Shown: positions 18,119-26,533, numbered from the stretch's first letter. The stretch is DNA of 64,000 bases from an uncultured Paracoccaceae bacterium (GCA_947488175.1 CANKYO010000004.1:62001-126000); one strand, 5' to 3'. The notes: generated by a model not told the origin, from the letters alone. Numbers and translations: made by a program.

Positions 18119-18967
18119 CTATCCGCAATGACGGTCGCGCCACACATACGGGCCTATATCTGAAATGCCCCAGACTCCGTGGTCACCGCAGCCTTCTTTA
18201 GGACATTCAACAGCGCCTTCAAACACAGGAAAAAACGTAGCACCGGTCCGCAAATCGACCGCGATACCATTTGCGTCAGGGATTTCGATCGGCATGTCTA
18301 ATATCCGTAGATGGTAAGCGCCAGCAGCGCGTTCAAATGGACCATCCTCGCGCGCAAGCAAGCCAGAATTCGCATAGGTGACTGCAACTCTCGTGCCGGG
18401 CGCATCATCAGATCGTCGGCAATAATGCTCCGTCGACACAGCATATTCCCCGTCATAGCTGCTTTGCTGCCCATCCACCTCTAAGGTCGCTGTCCAACTG
18501 CCGTCCAACAGCTTTTTATCAGTTGGCGATTGACAGATTGCCAACGTCCCAGAGAAGTTCAAGGAAACGCTGAGCTGTTCCATTTTTGCCTGCAATTCGG
18601 CTTGGGTCAGGCTGGCATTGCACGGTATTTCGAACTGTGTTCTCTTAGTTCCACGACTTTCCGTGAGATAACAGCGCTCTCTTCCGGCATCATTCCACGA
18701 CTGCGGGTAACCCACATAAGCAATACTGTCTCCATCCACACCGCGCAGATTGAACTCCATATCCTGGGCATCTAACGACAATTCAAAAGCCGTCTCGCCA
18801 GCGCCGTCACATTGTGCGTGATCTTCGATCAAAGTGACTTGCGCAAAATACCCATTCACCATTTGTTCGTCGATCGTTTGGGCGGTCGCCGCTGCAGGAA
18901 CAGGGGCAAGCAAGACGGGCGCGAGGTATTTGCAGATGGCCAAATCGGATTCCTTCAAATCTATCAT
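18119..18967 (-). CDS. Exported protein of unknown function
   Basis: Up to 282 aa. Two starts compete: ATG at 18967, and TTG at 18943, which has GAAGGA at ideal spacing and gives a clean signal peptide (MAICKYLAPVLLAPVPAAATAQ). I favour the TTG. The mature protein has about eight cysteines, enough for several disulfides, and conserved-looking WNDAGRERCYLTESRG and GDHGVWGISDIGPYVWRDRHCG at the end. No family recognised. Periplasmic or secreted. Confidence 0.6.
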   Translation of the reverse strand: MIDLKESDLAICKYLAPVLLAPVPAAATAQTIDEQMVNGYFAQVTLIEDHAQCDGAGETAFELSLDAQDMEFNLRGVDGDSIAYVGYPQSWNDAGRERCYLTESRGTKRTQFEIPCNASLTQAELQAKMEQLSVSLNFSGTLAICQSPTDKKLLDGSWTATLEVDGQQSSYDGEYAVSTEHYCRRSDDAPGTRVAVTYANSGLLAREDGPFERAAGAYHLRILDMPIEIPDANGIAVDLRTGATFFPVFEGAVECPKEGCGDHGVWGISDIGPYVWRDRHCG

Positions 18968-19008
18968 GATCGTGATAGTGAAATCGCGCGACAGTCTCAA
19001 CACACACC

Positions 19009-19866
19009 CTACATCTCCTCCCGCATCACCCAGGCGCTCGCCGCGATAATCACCCCGGCCCCGACCCACATCAGCCCCGGCGGGGCAAAGCCGAAAAACA
19101 CCAGCCCCAGCCCCACATTCAGCGGCAGTTTCAGATGATCGAAAGGCTGCAGATACGCCGCATCCGCCAGCCGATACGCCAGCGCCAGCAGATACTGCGC
19201 CCCAGCCACCAGCAACCCGGCCAGCGCCACCAGCCACAGCCCGTCTACCAGCGCAAAGCCAGCCCCGACCGCCGCCAACCCGTTCACCGGCACCAGCAAC
19301 ACCAGCAGCAACAGCGTCAGCGTGCCTGCATCCTCGGTGGCCGCCAGATGCTTGGTCACCAGCGATGACGCGGCCCAGAACGCCGCCGCCCCGACCGGCA
19401 GCAAGGCAGCCCAAGTGAATGCCTCCTGCCACGGCGCTAGGATCAGCACACCGCCAAACGCCCCCATCAAAACCGCCAGCACACGCGACCCTGTCAGGCG
19501 CTCCCCCAGCAAAACCCCTGCCCCCAACGTGACAAACAAAGGCGAGGTCAGGATCAGCGCCACCGCCTGCCAGATCGGCACATGGGCCAGTCCCGCGACC
19601 CATAACTGCACACCAATTGCCGCCAGCACCACGCGGACCACATGCAAAAACGGACGGCGGCTGCGCCAGGCCGACCGCCAGACCAACGGCAAGACCACGA
19701 CGCAGGCAATTGCATATTGCCAGAAGGCAATGGTCGGCGACGGCACACCATAGATCATTCCCGCCCCCTGCACCGCCGTATTGGCCCCGGCAAACAGCGC
19801 CCCGGCAAGCACAAAACAAAGCGGGCCTGCAATCGCACCCCGCATCATCAAATTCATCTGGATCAT
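19009..19866 (-). CDS. ribN: Riboflavin transporter RibN (EamA/DMT family)
   Basis: 285 aa with ten predicted membrane segments in two EamA repeats (e.g. GPLCFVLAGALFAGANTA, YAIACVVVLPLVWRS, LFVTLGAGVLLGERLTGSRVLAVLMGAFGGVLIL). The DMT fold alone does not show the substrate. The assignment rests on the FMN riboswitch directly upstream on the same strand, the known arrangement of alphaproteobacterial RibN. Start set by AAAGGAC 7 bases upstream. Expression should fall when FMN is abundant. Confidence 0.85.
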   Translation of the reverse strand: MIQMNLMMRGAIAGPLCFVLAGALFAGANTAVQGAGMIYGVPSPTIAFWQYAIACVVVLPLVWRSAWRSRRPFLHVVRVVLAAIGVQLWVAGLAHVPIWQAVALILTSPLFVTLGAGVLLGERLTGSRVLAVLMGAFGGVLILAPWQEAFTWAALLPVGAAAFWAASSLVTKHLAATEDAGTLTLLLLVLLVPVNGLAAVGAGFALVDGLWLVALAGLLVAGAQYLLALAYRLADAAYLQPFDHLKLPLNVGLGLVFFGFAPPGLMWVGAGVIIAASAWVMREEM

Positions 19867-19870
19867 CGCA

Positions 19871-19916
19871 TCTGTCCTTTCTTACCTTTGCGTGACCCAA
19901 GGCAAAACAGGACAGA
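19871..19916 (-). promoter_or_regulatory. RBS-sequestering stem of the FMN riboswitch expression platform
   Basis: On the transcript TCTGTCCT (19916-19909) pairs perfectly with AGGACAGA (19878-19871), which holds the ribN Shine-Dalgarno. An inner CCTT/AAGG pair lies in the loop. This points to translational rather than transcriptional control by FMN. Confidence 0.65.
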
Positions 19917-19942
19917 CCGGGCGCAGATGCACCCGATTACCC

Positions 19943-20082
19943 CGCTCTCTTTCATCCGGACTATGACCGTCGGCTCAGGCATCGCACCTGATCTGCTGAC
20001 CCTTCGGAAAACCAAAGGCGCTCGCGGGCTCGGGCCCAAGACCCATACCGCCGGTGGGGAGTTCCACCCCGCCCTGAGAACG
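19943..20082 (-). ncRNA. FMN riboswitch (RFN element)
   Basis: Read on the minus strand, the conserved FMN aptamer blocks appear in order: CTCAGGGCGGGGTG, CTCCCCACCGGCGGTA, GAGCCCGCGAGCG, GATCAGGTGCGATGCCTGA, GCCGACGGTCATAGTCCGGA, ending in GATGAAAGAGAG. P1 closes with CGTTCTC and GAGAGCG. All six-stem landmarks are present, so ligand specificity for FMN is secure. It lies 76 bases before the ribN start codon. Confidence 0.95.
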
Positions 20083-20109
20083 TGTCTCCCCAATCGGGGA
20101 AACAGGTCG

Positions 20110-20138
20110 ACCATAGGACGGGATCAGAAATGCATCAA
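20110..20138 (-). promoter_or_regulatory. Probable promoter of the riboswitch-ribN transcript
   Basis: On the minus strand TTGATG (20138-20133), 17-base spacer, TATGGT (20115-20110). It places transcription start just upstream of the aptamer. Confidence 0.4.
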
Positions 20139-20158
20139 TAGTAAATCAATTTCACCAT

Positions 20159-20198
20159 TTGACAGCAACATAATCATAGATAAACTTTATCCATGATT
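20159..20198 (+). promoter_or_regulatory. Rrf2 regulator promoter with 27-bp dyad
   Basis: TTGACA (20159-20164), 16-base spacer, TAAACT (20181-20186). Across the -10 region lies a perfect interrupted dyad: AATCAT-n-GATAAA-n-TTTATC-n-ATGATT (20172-20198). Its place suggests autorepression by the Rrf2 protein encoded 17 bases downstream. Confidence 0.65.
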
Positions 20199-20214
20199 CG
20201 ATCCGGAGACAGAA

Positions 20215-20721
20215 ATGAAACTTGGTGACGGCGTAGAACAGGCGATCCATTCGGTCACCCTCCTCGCAGGGCTGCCGCCCGACGGGCTCTTGTCAGCGCA
20301 GGCATTGGCCGGGTTTCACGGGGTCTCAACCAGCTACCTTCTCAAACACCTGCAGGCGCTGTCAGGGGCTGGCCTCGTGAAAACCACGCCTGGGCCCAAT
20401 GGCGGCTACGAACTGGGCCGCCCCCCGTCCCAAATCACACTCCTCGACATCGTGCTTGCGGTCGAAGGGCCCGAACCCGCCTTCCGGTGCAAGGAAATTC
20501 GGCAGCAGGGTTTCGACCCGCTACCACCTGAAAGCTTCACCGCCCCCTGTCAGATCAATGCGGCCATGCTGCGGGCCGAACGGGCCTATAGGCGCGAATT
20601 GGCAGCCGTCAGCATTGCAGACCTGATGCGCGACCTGACCGAGGCGGATGACGGATCAATCGCCACCCGCGGCTGTGCGTTTTTTGATCAATACATGCGC
20701 CGCGCCAAAACCAAACCCTAA
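20215..20721 (+). CDS. Rrf2 family transcriptional regulator
   Basis: 168 aa. Winged helix at the N-terminus: LSAQALAGFHGVSTSYLLKHLQALSGAGLVKTTPGPNGGYELGRPPSQITLLDIVLAVEG (residues ~26-85) is the Rrf2 signature. Three cysteines at 92, 112 and 154 could bind an Fe-S cluster or act as a thiol switch, but their spacing differs from the compact triad of IscR and NsrR. Start set by CCGGAGACAGAA. Cotranscribed with an AhpD-like gene, so redox or electrophile stress is a likely signal (inference). Confidence 0.88.
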   Translation: MKLGDGVEQAIHSVTLLAGLPPDGLLSAQALAGFHGVSTSYLLKHLQALSGAGLVKTTPGPNGGYELGRPPSQITLLDIVLAVEGPEPAFRCKEIRQQGFDPLPPESFTAPCQINAAMLRAERAYRRELAAVSIADLMRDLTEADDGSIATRGCAFFDQYMRRAKTKP

Positions 20722-20738
20722 CCCGAAAGGACTCAATC

Positions 20739-21194
20739 ATGACTGCTCGCCTCGATTACATCAAAGCTGCCCCCGATGCGTTTCAGGCCGTCCTGGCGCT
20801 GGAACAATATCTGGCCACGCAATCCGGCCTTGAACCCCGGTTGATCCACCTGCTCAAACTGCGCGCCTCCCAGATCAACGGCTGCGCCTATTGCGTGGAT
20901 ATGCACACCAAGGAAGCACGCAAAGACGGGCTGAGCGAACAATGGATCGCCCTTGTCAGCGTTTGGCGCGAAGCCAGTATTTTCGACGACCGCGAACGCG
21001 CTCTGCTCGGCTGGACAGAGGCGCTGACGCGCATCAGTACATCCGGCGCGCCCGATACCGATTATGCCGCGATGCAGGCGCATTTCTCGGATAACGAAAT
21101 CGCGAAATTCAGCGTCGCCATCGGGGTCATCAACATCTGGAACCGGCTCGCGGTCGGTTTCCGCACGCCCCACGCCATTGACGCGGCTGCCTAA
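20739..21194 (+). CDS. Carboxymuconolactone decarboxylase family (AhpD-like) protein
   Basis: 151 aa. The redox centre ASQINGCAYCVDMHTKEA carries the CxxC pair C49/C52 and H56 of AhpD-type peroxidase partners. All-helical, with WREASIFDDRERALLGWTEALTRI and FSVAIGVINIWNRLAVGF completing the family pattern. Probably a thiol peroxidase or alkylhydroperoxidase. It starts 17 bases after the Rrf2 gene with GAAAGGA upstream; same operon. Confidence 0.85.
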   Translation: MTARLDYIKAAPDAFQAVLALEQYLATQSGLEPRLIHLLKLRASQINGCAYCVDMHTKEARKDGLSEQWIALVSVWREASIFDDRERALLGWTEALTRISTSGAPDTDYAAMQAHFSDNEIAKFSVAIGVINIWNRLAVGFRTPHAIDAAA

Positions 21195-21438
21195 GATCAC
21201 GAGCGCACCAATCCAATCCTGCAGCGGGCAACGTCGGCGATCCGGCGTCGCCCACACTGATGCCCGACAACAGGCGGCATCGCAGTCAACCCGGGACAGC
21301 GCGCGCATTTTTCTGGGCACATTTCATGAGATATGGCACAGTCACGATACCACGACGCTCAGGCGCACGTGATAAAGTCAAAAGCGGCGAAATTGCCTGA
21401 ACCAACGGCAAAACGCCAAGATCAGAGGATAGATCACA

Positions 21439-22611
21439 GTGCCATTTAGATTTGGGATCGTTTCAGCGTCAAACATCACCGACCCCAATGAAGCCCTCGA
21501 TCTGGCTTTTGGCGGCGAAACGAACGCCGGTTCAGCGGGACTCGGATCACCCATCACATTTGGCACCAATGGCGATGTCGGCGTCGAGATTGAAGAGGAT
21601 TTTCTGACAGACGATCCGGCCGCATCACTCTCTCAGGCAGTCACCATTGATGGCATCACCTATCCGGCCGGGGAGCGTGTCGAAACCGATTACAGTTTTA
21701 TTGCGGGCATACCTGGGACTGATATCTATTTCCGCATCTCCCATATCAGCATCGACAACACATATGTGGGCGCTTCAATCTCTCGCGGGTTTGACAGCGG
21801 AACCGATGCGCTCGCCGACCTTTATGTGCCGGGAACAACGCTGGAAATCGTCAATCCCGATACCGTGTCCGACCTGCCGGGCTGGGAAGCCTTCGTTCAG
21901 GAACCCAACTATAATCTGGGTCCTGGGCAGGCCTACGACAACGATGTGGACCTGCTGGACGATGGCAGTGTGCCCATCTGTTTCTGCGCGGGCACGTTTA
22001 TTCGCATGGCGGACGGTCAGGACAGGCGCATTGAGGAATTGAAGATCGGCGATGTGGTCGAGACGCTTGATCGCGGTGCCCGGCCCATCCGCTGGATCGG
22101 GCGGCAAATCATTACAAGCGACAGGCTGGCAAAAGAAACCAAACTCCGCCCCATCAGTATCGCGGTGGGGGCTCTTGGCAGCGGCGTGCCCGACAAAACC
22201 CTGACCATATCACCACAGCACCGCATCAACGTGTCGTCACCCATCGTCGCCCGGATGTTCGCGACCGACAATTGCCTGATACCTGCAAAGGACCTGATTG
22301 ATCTTGATGGGGTCACGCAAACCGATGGTGCGGCGGATGTGGTCTATTTCCACATTCTGCTGGATGATCATTGCATCATGCTGGCCAACGGCACACCGAC
22401 AGAGTCGCTGTTTCTGGGGCCTCAGGCCCTCAAGGGGCTGACGGCCGAAGGTCGCGCCGAAATCGCGGCAATCTTTCCCGATATCTTCGCAGGAACGGTC
22501 GACAATCTGGCGACCGCTGCATCACCCCACCTGCTGTCGCGTGGAAAACGGGCGCGCCATCTGGTGGCGCGGCACATCCAGAACAGCAAGCCTATGGTCA
22601 GCTCCACCTAA
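21439..22611 (+). CDS. Hint-domain (Hedgehog/intein-like) protein
   Basis: 390 aa, GTG start with AGAGGA 9 bases upstream. The N-terminal ~175 residues are acidic, low in Lys and Cys-free, resembling secreted type-I-like proteins, with no signal peptide. A Hint_2-type module starts at ICFCAGTFIRMADGQDRRIEELKIGDVVETLD (C181/C183) and includes TLTISPQHRINV near residue 265 with the block-B-like His. Such proteins are frequent in Roseobacters and may self-cleave. No C-terminal Asn-Cys splice junction is evident. Substrate and role unknown. Confidence 0.8.
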   Translation: MPFRFGIVSASNITDPNEALDLAFGGETNAGSAGLGSPITFGTNGDVGVEIEEDFLTDDPAASLSQAVTIDGITYPAGERVETDYSFIAGIPGTDIYFRISHISIDNTYVGASISRGFDSGTDALADLYVPGTTLEIVNPDTVSDLPGWEAFVQEPNYNLGPGQAYDNDVDLLDDGSVPICFCAGTFIRMADGQDRRIEELKIGDVVETLDRGARPIRWIGRQIITSDRLAKETKLRPISIAVGALGSGVPDKTLTISPQHRINVSSPIVARMFATDNCLIPAKDLIDLDGVTQTDGAADVVYFHILLDDHCIMLANGTPTESLFLGPQALKGLTAEGRAEIAAIFPDIFAGTVDNLATAASPHLLSRGKRARHLVARHIQNSKPMVSST

Positions 22612-22694
22612 GCGATGCAGGCGCGGCCATTTATGAACGCCGCGTTTACATTTGAACCGCGCGCACCATTAACCGGGCAAAATACCCGTTTGGG

Positions 22695-22738
22695 GTCCGA
22701 CGCAAGTCCGACGCTTGGCCGACGCGATGCCGACGGCC
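22695..22738. repeat. Four tandem 11-bp repeats
   Basis: Copies GTCCGACGCAA, GTCCGACGCTT, GGCCGACGCGA, TGCCGACGGCC, all with the core CCGACG at the same phase. Lies in the 219-base gap between the Hint gene and the convergent bamE. That gap has no other gene that I can support; a CGGG-n7-CCCG hairpin sits just before the repeats. Confidence 0.6.
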
Positions 22739-22830
22739 CGAATTGGGCAAAACACCAATGTTTACGAATGATTCGGCAATTCGCGGAAAACCGGGTGTTG
22801 CGCGGGCCCCACCCCACCACCGAACGTTGC

Positions 22831-23316
22831 TTAGAACTCCTCCGGACTTTCACCCAAAAGCGCACCGGCATCGATCCGGCCAAAGCTGCCCAGCAACTGA
22901 CCCAGGAAGGTCACATCGTTGATGCCATCCTCGGTCACGCGGCGGTCCAGCACGACAACGCGGCCATCCTCCAGCGTGAACCGCTCCACATTGCGAACAA
23001 CGCCGTCAGGCGAGAAACTGATCGCCACAACCTGCCGGTCCACCTCATCCGGGGCGAAGGCACCGAAATGGCGGAACTGACTGGAAACATAGTAAAAAGC
23101 ATCGTTTCGAACGACACCATTTGTGGTCGGCGGACCGAATGTCGCGACAACGCTGTCCCTTGTCGTCTGGCCAACCTGCACAGCTGAAAGCTCGTCTGCG
23201 GACGGCGCGAACCCATGATAGCGGTTGATCGGGGTACAGCCCACGGCAAGCGTCAGCACAACGGTAAGGCCCGTGGCGCGTAGCCCGGTCATGGATTTGC
23301 CTGTCTTGCTGCTCAT
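22831..23316 (-). CDS. bamE: Outer membrane protein assembly factor BamE
   Basis: 161 aa. Start at MSSKTGKS with AGAGGG upstream; the signal peptide ends at lipobox LAVGC (Cys27). SmpA/OmlA core: YHGFAPSADELSAVQVGQTTRDSVVATFGPPTTNG, then NDAFYYVSSQFRHFGAF and VVAISFSPDGVV. Lipoprotein of the BAM complex inserting beta-barrel proteins into the outer membrane. Divergent from yceD with ~70 bases between. Confidence 0.9.
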   Translation of the reverse strand: MSSKTGKSMTGLRATGLTVVLTLAVGCTPINRYHGFAPSADELSAVQVGQTTRDSVVATFGPPTTNGVVRNDAFYYVSSQFRHFGAFAPDEVDRQVVAISFSPDGVVRNVERFTLEDGRVVVLDRRVTEDGINDVTFLGQLLGSFGRIDAGALLGESPEEF

Positions 23317-23386
23317 CACGGCCCTCTTGCTTTGGCATCTTATGCCTTTTATCTCCCCTACATGACAACCCGCCCCCTGTTCAAGA

Positions 23387-23944
23387 ATGGAAGCACCCGT
23401 GGCTAATTTGCCCCAATCACAGTTGCGTTTGTCCGATCTGACAACCCGGCAAGCCACATCGTTTGATCTGGTGCCAACGGCGGACGAACGGCGCGCAGTG
23501 GCCGACGCCCTTGGAATCAACGGCATCAAAAAACTGAAATTTTCCGGGCAGTTAGAACCCGTTGGGAAATCGGACTGGACGCTGACCGCAAATCTGGGTG
23601 CAACAGTGGTACAGGACTGCGTGGTCACGCTAGCGCCGGTCACCACCCGGATCGACGAAGCCGTACTGCGCAACTACATGGCCAATCTGCCAGAGGTCGA
23701 GGCCACGGAAATCGAAATGCCAGAGGACGACACGATCGAGCCATTGCCCGCGACGCTCGACCTCGCGCAGGTGATGATCGAAGCCTTGGCGCTGGCCCTG
23801 CCGCTCTACCCCCGCGCGCCTGACGCCGATCTGGGTGAGGCTGTCTTTACCGAACCCGGAACCGCCCCCCTGACGGACGATGATGCAAAGCCCTTTGCAG
23901 GGCTCGGCGCATTGCGTGATCGCCTTGAAAACAAGGACGAATAA
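23387..23944 (+). CDS. yceD: YceD/DUF177 family protein
   Basis: 185 aa. Conserved acidic protein found upstream of rpmF in most proteobacteria and reported to be involved in 23S rRNA accumulation in plants and bacteria. Pattern: FSGQLEPVGKSDWTLTANLGATVVQDCVVTLAPVTTRIDE, then LDLAQVMIEALALALPLYPRAP and KPFAGLGALRDRL at the C-terminus. Its alphaproteobacterial form lacks the second Cys of the usual pair. Confidence 0.85.
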   Translation: MEAPVANLPQSQLRLSDLTTRQATSFDLVPTADERRAVADALGINGIKKLKFSGQLEPVGKSDWTLTANLGATVVQDCVVTLAPVTTRIDEAVLRNYMANLPEVEATEIEMPEDDTIEPLPATLDLAQVMIEALALALPLYPRAPDADLGEAVFTEPGTAPLTDDDAKPFAGLGALRDRLENKDE

Positions 23945-23972
23945 CGCCGCGTGACACGGGGCGGAAAAGGGC

Positions 23973-24000
23973 TTGCACAAATGCGGAATCGCAGTATGTT
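23973..24000 (+). promoter_or_regulatory. Probable rpmF promoter
   Basis: TTGCAC (23973-23978), 16-base spacer, TATGTT (23995-24000), in the 164-base gap before rpmF. Confidence 0.4.
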
Positions 24001-24108
24001 CGCGGCCTCTTTTACATCGCGTCTCGACAGGGCTGCCGCAATGGCGTAGGACCCCCGACAGACGCAAGGAAATCAGGGCCAGCGGCCCAACTATGATAGG
24101 GTTGAGAC

Positions 24109-24315
24109 ATGGCTGTCCAGCAGAACAAAGTATCCAAATCCCGCCGCAACAACCGGCGTGCGCATGACGCTCTCGTGGCGGCAAACCCCAATGAATGCGA
24201 CAATTGTGGTGAGCTCAAGCGCCCCCACCACGTCTGCCCGTCCTGCGGCCACTACGCGACCCGCGAAGTGATCGCCGACACGACCGAAATCGATCTGGAC
24301 GACGACGCAGCTTAA
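24109..24315 (+). CDS. rpmF: 50S ribosomal protein L32
   Basis: 68 aa. Starts [20 protein letters not shown], the canonical L32 start, and keeps the zinc ribbon C30-C33/C43-C46 (the C+ form). Acidic C-terminal tail EIDLDDDAA. Between yceD and plsX as usual. Confidence 0.96.
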   Translation: MAVQQNKVSKSRRNNRRAHDALVAANPNECDNCGELKRPHHVCPSCGHYATREVIADTTEIDLDDDAA

Positions 24316-24338
24316 GCTGCGCGAACGGGCACAAACCG

Positions 24339-25469
24339 ATGACTGAAAGCCTGACGGACACCGCTCCGACACCGGCTGTTGCAGCATCAAATGTGCTTTC
24401 CGTTGACGCAATGGGCGGCGATCAGGGGCCTGCAATTGTCATTGCGGGCCTTTCGGCATTCATGAGTTCAGCACCTGATGCACATGCCATCGTCCACGGG
24501 CCGAAGTCAGAACTTAAGCCCCTGCTTTCCAAGCATAAAATTGCTGACCGGGTCACTATTCACGACGCCAGCGACGTTGTGAAAATGACCGACAAGCCCA
24601 GCAATGCGCTGCGTCAGGGCAAGAAAACATCCATGTGGTCCGCGATCGAGGCGGTGCGCGACGGCAAGGCGGCGGTCTGTATCAGCTGCGGCAACACAGG
24701 CGCCCTGATGGCCATGTCGATGCTGCGCCTGCGCAAGGCCGAGGGCGTGAACCGCCCTGCTATTGCCTGCCTCTGGCCATCGCGCAATCCGTCCGGTTTC
24801 AACGTGATGCTGGATGCAGGCGCCGATATCCGCGCCGATCAGGATGACCTGCTCACCTACGCGCTGATGGGGGCCTCTTACGCGCGCAATGGGCTTGATC
24901 TGAAACGCCCCCGCGTTGGTCTGCTGAATGTCGGCACCGAGGAACACAAGGGGCGGGCCGAGTTGAAGGTCGCCCATGAACTGATTGGAAGTGCTGCGAA
25001 AAAAGGTGAGTTCGAGTATGTGGGCTTCATCGAAGGTGGCGATCTGCCATCCGACAAGGTCGATGTGATTGTCACCGACGGGTTCACCGGAAATGTCGCC
25101 CTGAAAACCGGCGAAGGCACCGCAACCCTGATCTCGGAACTGCTGCGCGCGTCTCTGATGAAAACACCGCTGTCGATGTTTGCCGCCCTGCTCGCCCGTG
25201 GCTCTCTGAAGCGTCTGCGCAAACGGATCGACCCGCGCCGCGTCAACGGCGGCGTCTTCCTCGGACTGAACCAGACGGTTATCAAAAGCCACGGATCGGC
25301 GGATGCCACCGGTGTCGCAGCGGCGCTGCAACTGGCCTATCAACTGGCGCAAAGCGGATTTTCGGATAAACTCGCCGCGCGGGTTGCATCTGCAGCATCA
25401 CTTGCCCAAGATGCGATCCAAGAAGGTGGAACGGACAATCCCGACACCAATACAGGCTCATCAGTATGA
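24339..25469 (+). CDS. plsX: Phosphate acyltransferase PlsX
   Basis: 376 aa. Converts acyl-ACP to acyl-phosphate, first step of phospholipid synthesis by the PlsX/PlsY route. Visible motifs: VDAMGGDQGP near residue 23, CISCGNTGALMAMSMLRLR, RPAIACLWPS, DAGAD, LLNVGTEEHKGRA, GFIEGGDLPSDKVDVIVTDGFTGNVALK. The first ~18 residues are poorly conserved, so the exact start is uncertain. Overlaps fabH by 4 bases. Confidence 0.95.
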   Translation: MTESLTDTAPTPAVAASNVLSVDAMGGDQGPAIVIAGLSAFMSSAPDAHAIVHGPKSELKPLLSKHKIADRVTIHDASDVVKMTDKPSNALRQGKKTSMWSAIEAVRDGKAAVCISCGNTGALMAMSMLRLRKAEGVNRPAIACLWPSRNPSGFNVMLDAGADIRADQDDLLTYALMGASYARNGLDLKRPRVGLLNVGTEEHKGRAELKVAHELIGSAAKKGEFEYVGFIEGGDLPSDKVDVIVTDGFTGNVALKTGEGTATLISELLRASLMKTPLSMFAALLARGSLKRLRKRIDPRRVNGGVFLGLNQTVIKSHGSADATGVAAALQLAYQLAQSGFSDKLAARVASAASLAQDAIQEGGTDNPDTNTGSSV

Positions 25470-26437
25470 TACGTCGTGCAGTCGTCAAAGGGGTCGGGCA
25501 TTACCTGCCGGAACGGGTTGTGCCAAACGCGGAATTCGAAAAAACACTAGATACCACTGATGAATGGATCAAGGCGCGCTCGGGCATTGAACGCCGTCAT
25601 TTCGCCGCCCCCGATCAGACCACATCAGATCTGGCCACCCACGCCGCAAAGGCCGCGCTAGACATGGCCGGGATGGACGGCAACGACATCGATGCCATCA
25701 TCCTGGCCACCTCGACCGCCGATCTGACATTCCCCTCTGCCGCGACCATGGTGCAGCAGGCCATTGGCAATACGACCGGCTATGCCTTTGATGTCCAAGC
25801 GGTTTGCGCGGGTTTTGTTTATGCGCTGTCCAACGCAAATGCGCTGATTGCCTCTGGCCAGGCTGACCGGGTGCTGGTTATCGGCTCCGAAACATTTAGC
25901 CGGATCATGGACTGGACTGACAGATCCACATGCGTGCTTTTCGGTGACGGGGCCGGTGCTGTGATCCTTGCAGCTGAGGACGGCAATGGCACCAGCGCTG
26001 ATCGCGGCATCCTGTCCACGGATCTGAACTCTGACGGGCGCTACAAGGACCTGCTTTATGTTGATGGCGGGGTTTCAACCCAAAACACCGGTGTCCTGCG
26101 TATGCAAGGCAAGGAAGTATTCCGGCACGCAGTCGAAAAACTGGCACAGACAGCCCATACAGCGCTGGATAAGGTCGGGCTGACCGCCGATGACGTGACG
26201 TGGGTGGTGCCGCATCAGGCAAACATCCGCATCATTCAGTCGACCGCCAAGAAGCTCGGCGTTGATATGGACCGGGTAGTGGTGACAGTTCAGGACCACG
26301 GAAACACCTCCGCGGCCTCTATTCCACTTGCACTATCTGTGGGCGTGGCCAATGGCCAGATCAAACAGGGCGATCTGGTTGTGACAGAGGCGATTGGCGG
26401 CGGATTGGCATGGGGCGCCGTAGTGATCCGCTGGTAG
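25466..26437 (+). CDS. fabH: Beta-ketoacyl-ACP synthase III
   Basis: 323 aa. Starts fatty acid synthesis by condensing acetyl-CoA with malonyl-ACP. Catalytic triad visible: C114 (AVCAGFVYAL), H250 (VPHQANIRI), N280 (DHGNTSAAS). GDGAGAVIL at ~161-168. ATGA overlap with plsX indicates coupled translation. Confidence 0.96.
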   Translation: MIRRAVVKGVGHYLPERVVPNAEFEKTLDTTDEWIKARSGIERRHFAAPDQTTSDLATHAAKAALDMAGMDGNDIDAIILATSTADLTFPSAATMVQQAIGNTTGYAFDVQAVCAGFVYALSNANALIASGQADRVLVIGSETFSRIMDWTDRSTCVLFGDGAGAVILAAEDGNGTSADRGILSTDLNSDGRYKDLLYVDGGVSTQNTGVLRMQGKEVFRHAVEKLAQTAHTALDKVGLTADDVTWVVPHQANIRIIQSTAKKLGVDMDRVVVTVQDHGNTSAASIPLALSVGVANGQIKQGDLVVTEAIGGGLAWGAVVIRW

Positions 26438-26478
26438 GCAGAAACGCACTGTCAACGCCGAATGCCAAGTCCTTGTTA

Positions 26479-26508
26479 TTGACTCTGAAATTGCGCCGCG
26501 CGTATGGT
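26479..26508 (+). promoter_or_regulatory. Probable ihfA promoter
   Basis: TTGACT (26479-26484), 18-base spacer, TATGGT (26503-26508), 25 bases upstream of the ihfA ATG. Confidence 0.45.
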
Positions 26509-26533
26509 CATCGCAATATTCAGGGGGACTTTT

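Noticed and set aside
18968-19900. Long open frame running through ribN in another frame, joined to the cysteine-rich protein gene
   Set aside because: Composition is Gly/Cys/Ala-rich nonsense; it is the out-of-frame shadow of the ten-helix transporter gene. The real start of the downstream gene is near 18943-18967.
22695-22738. CRISPR array
   Set aside because: Repeats are 11 bp with no spacers and no cas genes; a plain tandem repeat.
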